Below, piece after piece: positions 13,344 to 18,920 of a stretch of DNA of 32,678 nt. Origin of the DNA: a virus; IMG/VR virus record IMGVR_UViG_3300023210_000126, positions 1 through 32,678 of that record. The stretch is one strand, 5' to 3'. The notes under the pieces are model-generated. The model did no database searches. It saw only the letters and a program-made list of their open reading frames with translations, and was not told where the DNA came from. Numbering within the stretch: position 1 is the stretch's first letter; every line of letters begins with the position of its first letter. Made by a program: the position numbers and the translations under genes.

Positions 13344-14477
13344 ATGGCAAAAGAGACAAAACTCCCGAAAGCAACCCTGCTGAAACACATTGGGAGTGAA
13401 CCCATATGGGACGGAGTAGAGAAATGGGATGAGAAGCGAATACTCACGATCAAATCGTTGGGGCTGAACCACTATAACTATTTTTATGAGGCGAAAGACC
13501 TCAGACCGAAGATTTTTGAATGGATGAAGTTCGCCGAATATTCTGACGAAGATATGCGCTGTGTAAAAGCAATGCCCGATGTCAAACTATCAATCACCAT
13601 GGGATCAATATCGTCTATGTTGCTCAAAGGATTGCCAGATGAATATAGTGATTGGTTACGAGCACGACTGGACGAGTTGATCGTCGCAGGAAAAACTGTA
13701 TCGAAACCCGCCAAAAAAGCAGAACTAGATAACAAAGCCCCGAGACCAAGCATCCAAGATCATATGAGAGAGCAATTGGGCGAGATCATTGGACAGTTCG
13801 AGGAATGGGTTGATACCATCGACAACAAAGATTTTAAACAACCAAAAGTGTTTGATTGGATGAAGAAAGAGAATGTGGCTCAAGTCCACGTCAAGAAAAT
13901 ACGAGATTATTACACTCCATTGTTGACAGAGATAGAAACCGCCAGCACGAAAGACGCACCCGATGACCTCAAAGAAGCATATAGATCGTTCAAACGGGCA
14001 GACTTCAAGCGCCATAAGACTTTCTTTGCCGAACTGTTCAACGACTTGGCGTCCTACGAATCTGCTAAGAAGGCAACCCGCAAAACCAGTAAAGCAAAGG
14101 CCCCATCTAAAAGCAAACTGGTGGCAAAGCTGAATTATCAACCAGATGACACCAAATACAAAGTCGCCAGCATCAACCCAACTGAAATCATAGGAGTGCA
14201 ACAATTGTGGGTGTTCAATACAAAAACTCGTAAGGTCGGAGTATACAACGCCAATGAAAACGATGGTGGTCTTGGGGTAAAAGGATCAACGATCACGGGG
14301 TATAATGAAAAGACGAGTGTAACAAAAACCATTCGTAAACCAGAGAAGTACTTGCCAGACCTCATGAAAGGTGGTAAGATCAAGCTACGGACAATTCTAT
14401 CGAACGTAAAGGCGACCGAAATCAAACTGACTGGCCGCATCAACAAGGACACTGTACTCTTACGAGTGATCAAATGA
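13344..14477 (+). CDS. Unrecognised phage protein, 377 aa
   Basis: I do not recognise a family with confidence. The first 120 residues and a stretch near 130-230 are mostly helical and mixed-charge, and both contain an F/W-x-W-M-K segment (KIFEWMKFAEYS near 55; KVFDWMKKENVA near 168) followed by a similar spacing of residues, so the N-terminal part is probably an internal duplication. A Lys/Ala-rich linker (KKATRKTSKAKAPSKSK, about 235-255) joins a C-terminal beta domain (about 260-377) with QLWVFNTKTRKVGVY and a TGRINKDTVLLRV end. The basic linker could contact nucleic acid. It ends in an ATGA overlap with the next gene. AAGG before the ATG supports the start. Confidence 0.7.
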   Translation: MAKETKLPKATLLKHIGSEPIWDGVEKWDEKRILTIKSLGLNHYNYFYEAKDLRPKIFEWMKFAEYSDEDMRCVKAMPDVKLSITMGSISSMLLKGLPDEYSDWLRARLDELIVAGKTVSKPAKKAELDNKAPRPSIQDHMREQLGEIIGQFEEWVDTIDNKDFKQPKVFDWMKKENVAQVHVKKIRDYYTPLLTEIETASTKDAPDDLKEAYRSFKRADFKRHKTFFAELFNDLASYESAKKATRKTSKAKAPSKSKLVAKLNYQPDDTKYKVASINPTEIIGVQQLWVFNTKTRKVGVYNANENDGGLGVKGSTITGYNEKTSVTKTIRKPEKYLPDLMKGGKIKLRTILSNVKATEIKLTGRINKDTVLLRVIK

Positions 14478-14821
14478 AATCAGCATTATGGAAGTGGCCC
14501 TCGCCAGCCGGTACCAAGATAGGCCAATTGACCGTACTTATGGCGTCAGATAGAACAGGAAAATCGTTATTCAACATGGCACAAAAACCAACAATCACAA
14601 TGCCCGTATTGGGAGATGAGTATATCATTTCGATATCGTACCCACCATTTTGGTCACGGGAGTTGAAAGGCCCACTGATACAGAAAGTCTGTAAATTTGT
14701 CAAGGATATGACGGATGGTAATTTGAAGGTGCGGATGTATGAAAATGCAACAGAAATCACTATACCGCACGACGAAAATTTCGCCTGTTGGTTCAAGATT
14801 AAGTTTGCTGAGTTTTTTTAG
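14474..14821 (+). CDS. Unrecognised phage protein, 115 aa
   Basis: Starts in the ATGA overlap with the preceding gene and is presumably co-translated with it. MKSALWKWPSPAGTKIGQLTV and the mixed alpha/beta remainder give no family I can name; there are no cysteine pairs, Walker or nuclease motifs except a single Cys near residue 74. The last 23 bases overlap the convergent small gene at 14799-14987. Function unknown. Confidence 0.65.
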   Translation: MKSALWKWPSPAGTKIGQLTVLMASDRTGKSLFNMAQKPTITMPVLGDEYIISISYPPFWSRELKGPLIQKVCKFVKDMTDGNLKVRMYENATEITIPHDENFACWFKIKFAEFF

Positions 14822-14987
14822 GACGTGACGTAGCGCCACCTGCGGTGGTCTCAATGTCCATTCTCTTCTTTTTTCTACGAGCCGCACGGAAACCCTTGTT
14901 CAAATCGGTATCAGTGGTACCCAAAAGACTGATAGTATTCTCGTTCGGCTGGTTAGTGAGTTCATTAAGTAATTCGGCTATCTTCAT
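14799..14987 (-). CDS. Small basic protein, 62 aa
   Basis: MKIAELLNELTNQ at the start is an amphipathic helix, followed by an acidic stretch and then a very basic one (FRAARRKKKRMD, about 34-45) and a Pro/Lys-rich tail. An in-frame TTG at 15026 exists, but the ATG at 14987 lies five bases after the CTAAATA late box formed by the palindrome at 14989-15008. There is no Shine-Dalgarno, so the transcript may be leaderless. The basic patch suggests nucleic-acid or protein-surface binding. It is divergent to gp13 and shares its promoter region. Confidence 0.6.
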   Translation of the reverse strand: MKIAELLNELTNQPNENTISLLGTTDTDLNKGFRAARRKKKRMDIETTAGGATSRPKKTQQT

Positions 14988-14988
14988 G

Positions 14989-15008
14989 CTGTATTTAGCT
15001 AAATACAG
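14989..15008. promoter_or_regulatory. Perfect 20-bp palindrome making a bidirectional late promoter
   Basis: Each half is CTAAATACAG, so the CTAAATA late-type box points outward on both strands. Rightward it serves gp13 (Shine-Dalgarno GAGGA, ATG 15026); leftward it ends one base before the ATG at 14987. It could also act as an operator. Confidence 0.55.
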
Positions 15009-15025
15009 GACAACGAGGAATTCCA

Positions 15026-15781
15026 ATGGCTGCAGTAGACGACTTAAAAGAAGAGATCACAGAATACATCAGATTACGTCTTGGTGGTGATATGGTTCAG
15101 GTCGAGCTTGATCCGGCACATTACACCATGGCAATTAAACAGGCATTCAGAAAATATCGCACATCATCTGAGCGTGGTGTAGAAGAATCTTATGCATTCT
15201 TGACATTGGAAGAAGGCGTTAACAATTATACATTGGATTCCAACATCACTGAAGTTCGCCAAGTGCTAAGACGTACGGTCGGTGGTATGGGGTCAACATC
15301 CGGTTCCGATTTCGAACCATTCCATTCTGGATTCCTGTCATACTACATTCTCCGTGCTGGTCGATCCGGCGGAATGCTTTCATACGAACTATGGAGCGCA
15401 TATCAGGAACAATCAATGAAGATGTTCGGTGGGTATCTGAACTTTCATTGGGATACTTCAACCAAAAAGCTTCAACTTATTCGTGATGTTAGAGCAGATG
15501 GTGAAGAAGTGTTGCTATGGATTTACAACAACAAGCCAGATGAACATCTATTGAATGATCAATACGCTTATCTTTGGTTACAGGATTACGCATTAGCTGT
15601 AGCTAAAGTATCATTGGGTGAAGCCCGAAGTAAATTCGCTACATATGTAGGACCGCAGGGCGGAACAACCCTGAATGGTGATTCGTTGATCGCAGCCGGT
15701 ACCCAAGAGATGATTGATCTTGAAGCGAAACTTCAGAATTATGACGACGGTGGAATGCCAATGTGGTGGGTCATCGGATAA
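15026..15781 (+). CDS. 13: Neck protein gp13-like
   Basis: 251 aa. The N-terminus is DDLKEEITEYIRLRLGGDMVQVELDPAHYTMAIKQAFRKYR followed by EESYAFLTLEEGVNNYTL, matching the opening of T4-type neck protein gp13 (short helix, LG-x-P-V-x-x-I/V-x-x, then a D/Q-x-x-x-x-I-x-x-A helix). ITEVRQVLRRT and WIYNNKPDEHLLNDQYAYLWLQDYALAVAKVSLGEARSKF fit the family's later helices, where E/D...YA...K-x-x-LG-x-x-R is common in neck and adaptor-like proteins. gp13 assembles with gp14 on the portal after packaging. It is shorter than T4 gp13 (309 aa). GAGGA and a late box in the upstream palindrome support the start. Confidence 0.7.
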   Translation: MAAVDDLKEEITEYIRLRLGGDMVQVELDPAHYTMAIKQAFRKYRTSSERGVEESYAFLTLEEGVNNYTLDSNITEVRQVLRRTVGGMGSTSGSDFEPFHSGFLSYYILRAGRSGGMLSYELWSAYQEQSMKMFGGYLNFHWDTSTKKLQLIRDVRADGEEVLLWIYNNKPDEHLLNDQYAYLWLQDYALAVAKVSLGEARSKFATYVGPQGGTTLNGDSLIAAGTQEMIDLEAKLQNYDDGGMPMWWVIG

Positions 15782-15784
15782 AAC

Positions 15785-15814
15785 TTGACACTAATCTGTG
15801 AGATTTGATATAAT
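15785..15814 (+). promoter_or_regulatory. Consensus sigma70 promoter, possibly leaderless
   Basis: TTGACA (15785-15790), 18-base spacer, TATAAT (15809-15814) with an extended TGA just before it. The ATG at 15820 is five bases after the -10, so the start site should fall at about the AUG, and no Shine-Dalgarno is visible. Confidence 0.72.
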
Positions 15815-15819
15815 TATGA

Positions 15820-16503
15820 ATGTCAAAATTACAAGATATCATAGATGATCCCAAAAATCAACTACTAGAATACTGCAATCATTATGTTCTGATTGAAAAA
15901 GACATCGGCATGGGCAGTACCATGAAAAGTGCATACGCACTCGATGGCGGATATATCGGAGATCAAGAAGAAGCCGAGAAATGGATAGTAGAACGAGGCG
16001 TCATTCCTGAGTTAGCATCCCCAACTCATAACACATGTAGCATAGGATTTTGTGAAGCAGAACAATCATGGCACTGCTGGTCACATCGCGCCCGATATCA
16101 TTTCGGAATTGGCGACAGCACCAAGAAGGGTGACTGCAGTTATTATCCAGCCAACAAAGAAGACTTCATTGAAGATGTCCTAACCTTTTGGGGTGACAAC
16201 GAGTATCACGAAAAACATTGGGCCGAGGAAGGCACCGATACTATTAATATTTACGGCGAAACTTTCACCACATCCGATAATGAAATGGAAGCAGACATTC
16301 CTGATGTTATCGACACCAAAGTAGTCAAAGGTGTATGGATCAACTCATTGTACAACGATAAGGTTCCTAATGAGAAGTTAAGAGGAACCATCAATCGACG
16401 GTTCTGCGAGTTCCCTACAACATACGGCAGGGGTGAGTGGACTGTTACAACATTAACCGAGGCACGTCAAATGGCGTGTGATTTTGCGAACGGCGTATCA
16501 TGA
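15820..16503 (+). CDS. Unrecognised phage protein with Cys/His-rich core
   Basis: 227 aa. The central part CSIGFCEAEQSWHCWSHRARYHFGIGD...KKGDCSYYPA (about 68-112) is a pattern I have seen in uncharacterised phage proteins (CSIGF-C...W-x-GWSHRA-x-x-FGIG); the clustered Cys and His might bind metal. It also has a FWGDNEYHEKHW segment and ends ARQMACDFANGVS. It is separately driven by a sigma70 promoter, unlike the flanking late genes, so it may be made early. Its TGA overlaps an ATG (ATGA) followed by ATC, which I interpret as the ancestral start of gene 1 before an HEG was inserted. Function unknown. Confidence 0.7.
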   Translation: MSKLQDIIDDPKNQLLEYCNHYVLIEKDIGMGSTMKSAYALDGGYIGDQEEAEKWIVERGVIPELASPTHNTCSIGFCEAEQSWHCWSHRARYHFGIGDSTKKGDCSYYPANKEDFIEDVLTFWGDNEYHEKHWAEEGTDTINIYGETFTTSDNEMEADIPDVIDTKVVKGVWINSLYNDKVPNEKLRGTINRRFCEFPTTYGRGEWTVTTLTEARQMACDFANGVS

Positions 16504-17208
16504 TCTAGATTTGCAGTTATCAAAATGAAATCTAGTCATGTTTCCACCTCTCCCCACTAATGAACAATGTGGGCATATTCGAGTGGTATGAGTATATCCT
16601 TTTGGAATAGGGGAGGTTTTTGCCCTTGCATTGCGCATTTTTTCAATAGTTTGATCTGTGTGTTTCTTTCCATAAAATGGGTTGCGAGTTCCTTTGGTAG
16701 CAATGCTGATTTTTTGTTTGGTGGAATCAGTAGGCACGTATAATTTACTACTTTTTCTCATCCGCTCAATGGACGCGGGTGTATGGTGTTTACCATAGAA
16801 CGGATTACCGTCGCCAGAATATAGCAAGGAACGCTCTTTTCGTTTTATAGGATCGGCCCAGAATAGTGTCATATTATCAGAAATTTGCTGCTTGACCAAA
16901 GCGTACACAGTGCTTGTTACCTTATATGATCTTCCCCCTTTCTTTGGCTTACCCAACATGAAACTTAGTGCGTGGTACATCTTTCGAGAATCATTGCCTT
17001 TCGTCATTTTAGGGAGAAGCAAATGGCAGATGAAATGCTCCCTATATGTCAACACTGATGTATTTGATGTCAGATCGACCCCGCCCAATGATTTAGGTAT
17101 TATATGGTGTATCTCCGTTCCGTTCGATTTACGAGGCAAGTTTCTTGACATTGCTCGATCAATGATGTTATTATATACTTGTGTGTATTTGTTACGTAAA
17201 AAATCCAT
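16498..17208 (-). CDS. HNH homing endonuclease inserted at the gene 1 start
   Basis: 236 aa from the ATG at 17208, where MDFLRNKYTQVYNNIIDRAMSR aligns with the other HNH HEGs; the upstream in-frame GTG-type starts run through gene 1. TEIHHIIPKSLGG (31-43), then SVLTYREHFICHLLLPKM, forms the HNH site. Residues about 120-200 hold three GNPFYGK/HT repeats of the NUMOD3 type. The end is the shared finger C212-x2-C215...RFHFDNC232, with Phe in place of Trp. It is antisense to its neighbours and spans precisely from the stop of the preceding gene (six-base overlap) to the ribosome site of gene 1. A GATAAATA box lies five bases before the ATG and there is no Shine-Dalgarno. Confidence 0.87.
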   Translation of the reverse strand: MDFLRNKYTQVYNNIIDRAMSRNLPRKSNGTEIHHIIPKSLGGVDLTSNTSVLTYREHFICHLLLPKMTKGNDSRKMYHALSFMLGKPKKGGRSYKVTSTVYALVKQQISDNMTLFWADPIKRKERSLLYSGDGNPFYGKHHTPASIERMRKSSKLYVPTDSTKQKISIATKGTRNPFYGKKHTDQTIEKMRNARAKTSPIPKGYTHTTRICPHCSLVGRGGNMTRFHFDNCKSRS

Positions 17209-17213
17209 ACTAT

Positions 17214-17221
17214 TATTTATC
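17214..17221 (-). promoter_or_regulatory. Late promoter box GATAAATA abutting the HEG start
   Basis: Minus-strand GATAAATA is followed by five bases and the ATG at 17208, predicting a leaderless late transcript for the HEG. Confidence 0.45.
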
Positions 17222-17233
17222 AGGAGAAAATAA

Positions 17234-17857
17234 ATCTTAATCGGAATATCAGGACTAATAGGATCAGGCAAAGGCACCGTTGGTGACAATCTGGTCAGGG
17301 ATCATAAATTCACAGCAATATCGTTTGCGGCATCACTTAAGGATGCATGCTCGGCGATGTTCCATTGGGACAGGGATATGCTCGAAGGGGCCACTCCGGA
17401 ATCACGAGCAGCACGAGATGTGATAGATCAATGGTGGGCCATTAAATTGGGCATTCCTGATTTCACCCCAAGAATGGCATTGCAACAGTTTGGCACAGAG
17501 GTTATGCGGAATAGTTTCCATGATGATATGTGGATTCTGTCATTACAAAGGAAACTTGAGTTAGCTGAACCAAGTGCCAACATCGTCGTAACAGATGTCA
17601 GATTTCCGAATGAGATCGCCATGATCAAAGAACTCGGCGGCACATGTATTCGCGTGAAACGCGGTGAAAACCCCGATTGGTGGGACTTGGCAGTAAGCTC
17701 TAATAAAGTTGGTATGTTCGAAGCAATCGAGGATTTAGGAATCCATGAAAGTGAATACCGCTGGATTGGGCAAGAGTTTGATCATGAGATAACCAATGAT
17801 GGGTCTTTCATTGATCTACAAATCAAGGTCAATGATCTGGTATCAAATTGCGTTTAG
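17234..17857 (+). CDS. 1: Deoxynucleoside monophosphate kinase gp1-like, apparent AUC start
   Basis: About 207 aa. The P-loop GLIGSGKGT (about 7-15) opens the protein, and VVTDVRFPNEIAMIKELGG (about 118-137) is the gp1-type Walker-B/NE signature; the dNMP kinase phosphorylates dNMPs for T4-type DNA synthesis. The frame is closed by TAA at 17231-17233, and the first codon after it is ATC; no ATG, GTG or TTG occurs before the P-loop. AGGAG (17222-17226) is seven bases from this ATC. The next ATG at 17357 would delete the P-loop. The preceding gene ends ATGATC, which would fuse perfectly to the TTA-ATC-GGA codons here, so the HEG at 16498 seems to have separated gene 1 from its ATG. The product may be made at a reduced level from AUC, or may be defective. 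Confidence 0.85.
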   Translation: MLIGISGLIGSGKGTVGDNLVRDHKFTAISFAASLKDACSAMFHWDRDMLEGATPESRAARDVIDQWWAIKLGIPDFTPRMALQQFGTEVMRNSFHDDMWILSLQRKLELAEPSANIVVTDVRFPNEIAMIKELGGTCIRVKRGENPDWWDLAVSSNKVGMFEAIEDLGIHESEYRWIGQEFDHEITNDGSFIDLQIKVNDLVSNCV

Positions 17858-18007
17858 CTGCCAATGCAACAATATTGTTTCCTTCCCCGCCCCCATGCAC
17901 TTTGGAATGATATGATGTTTCTCGATATATCCCTTGGGCGCAAGTCTCATTTGTGCTGATTTTGTTATGTTATAATACCACTTGGTATATTTGTTATCTA
18001 AATACAT
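17858..18007 (-). pseudogene. Truncated HNH homing endonuclease
   Basis: From the ATG at 18007 the frame reads MYLDNKYTKWYYNITKSAQM and continues to EKHHIIPKCMG, then shifts: after a G-rich run the family sequence (GNNIVALAAKR) continues in another frame. The remnant stops at the end of gene 1, exactly where REHFICH would follow in intact relatives. The start is preceded by the structured leader element with GGGGAG. So one-base loss plus 3' deletion inactivated it. It gives a second HEG footprint on gene 1, this one at its 3' end. Confidence 0.75.
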
Positions 18008-18072
18008 TGCTGATGTCTCCCCAGACGTTAGAGTAGGTAGAATACGTGTTCGTGACCTACATTGTATTTATG
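18008..18072 (-). promoter_or_regulatory. Structured leader element, copy 2
   Basis: Minus strand: CATAAATA (18072-18065), ATG immediately followed by TAG, stem GTAGGT / ACCTAC (18060-18055 with 18038-18033), then the conserved block with GGGGAG and ATG at 18007. Against copy 1 the stem has two compensatory pair changes (A-T to G-C and C-G to T-A) while the loop is unrelated and three bases shorter. The TAG is also the stop of the HEG at 18057-18797. Confidence 0.65.
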
Positions 18073-18797
18073 TTATCCGGAACCAAATCGCCTTGTGACC
18101 ACTTAACTTTACCGATAACTAACTCATATTCACAGTTCAAACAAACTGTTTTGAGGTTGTTCCAAGCATAATTCGTTTGATCTAAATCGATATGATGGAT
18201 CACTAATTGAGCTTCGAACTTCGGATGGAAGCCGCATTTCTCACAGTGCGGCTTTTTTCTGTAATTTGCAACCACGGAAGGTTTCGGGTATTTTTTCTTC
18301 TTATCTTTTCTGATACAAGTAGCACATTTCTTCTTATAGTATACCTTTTCATTGCCATCCATATCTGTTCGGTAATAATTTATCGACACTGGATCAATGC
18401 CACACTCGGGGCATAACCCACGTTCTCTTTCATTGATTGGGGGATACTTGGTCATTCGCTTTGAGGTTTCTCTCGCAAACCATTCTTTTAAAGATTGATA
18501 TATGCGATTGTTTACCTTGAATGGTCTCTGATCAGCGTTGCTGAGATTGGACATGAAAAATGCCGCGCTCATCAGCTTAGAAACATGTATCGGGTCATCG
18601 ACCATTCTTGGCAGTAACAGATGGCATATATAATGTTCTCTGCCCTCAAGCACCACCAAATTCCCACTAGAATTATCACCGCCCATGCATCGGGGTATGA
18701 CATGATGAACTTCGGTATAACATACCGGCATATGTCTGTTTTTTGCTCGGTGTATAATTGCATTGTATGTCTTGGTGTATTTGTTATTCTTAAACAC
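18057..18797 (-). CDS. Chimeric HNH homing endonuclease with two HNH domains
   Basis: 246 aa, GTG start at 18797 with AAGGA eight bases upstream. Residues 1-65 are the HNH module of its neighbours: MFKNNKYTKTYNAIIHRAK then TEVHHVIPRCMGG (28-40) and REHYICHLLL. Residues about 127-240 are a different zinc-containing HNH protein, with C129/C132, C158/C161, C185/C188 and C219/C222 pairs and VIHHIDLDQTNYAWNNLKTVCLNC (199-222); the whole arrangement (GLCPECGIDP...KKCATCIRK...CEKCGF...GDLVPD) matches a free-standing HNH protein common in T4-like cyanophages. It lacks NUMOD3 and the RWH finger, whose place the second HNH takes. It ends inside the next leader element. Start and length fit a functional fusion. 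Confidence 0.85.
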   Translation of the reverse strand: MFKNNKYTKTYNAIIHRAKNRHMPVCYTEVHHVIPRCMGGDNSSGNLVVLEGREHYICHLLLPRMVDDPIHVSKLMSAAFFMSNLSNADQRPFKVNNRIYQSLKEWFARETSKRMTKYPPINERERGLCPECGIDPVSINYYRTDMDGNEKVYYKKKCATCIRKDKKKKYPKPSVVANYRKKPHCEKCGFHPKFEAQLVIHHIDLDQTNYAWNNLKTVCLNCEYELVIGKVKWSQGDLVPDNINTM

Positions 18798-18814
18798 TGA
18801 TATCGTCCTTCATA

Positions 18815-18843
18815 CCTTTATTTAGGCAAAGCACAAATAAAGG
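18815..18843. repeat. 9-bp inverted repeat in the gp18 upstream region
   Basis: CCTTTATTT and AAATAAAGG flank 11 bases. There is no T-tract after it, so it is more likely an operator or paired late-box remnants than a terminator. It lies between the divergent starts of the HEG and the sheath gene. Confidence 0.45.
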
Positions 18844-18877
18844 ACTCGTCGTATCAGCCCTGTTTTCCTCGCTTTCG

Positions 18878-18884
18878 CTAAATA
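18878..18884 (+). promoter_or_regulatory. Late-type promoter box CTAAATA for gp18
   Basis: GCTAAATACAG matches the half palindrome used for gp13. It lies 36 bases before the sheath ATG, which has GAGG about ten bases upstream. Confidence 0.55.
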
Positions 18885-18920
18885 CAGTAACAAATATGTT
18901 TATAGTGAGGAAACAAAAAC

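Noticed and set aside
16498-17233. Group I intron or translational bypass removing the segment between ATGATC and gene 1
   Set aside because: The 730-bp segment is almost filled by an antisense HEG with no room for an intron core, and a hop of this length has no precedent. A simple insertion with a new start explains the data.
18815-18843. Terminator between HEG and gp18
   Set aside because: The inverted repeat is AT-rich, lacks a T-tract and sits between divergent starts, so it was kept only as a repeat.
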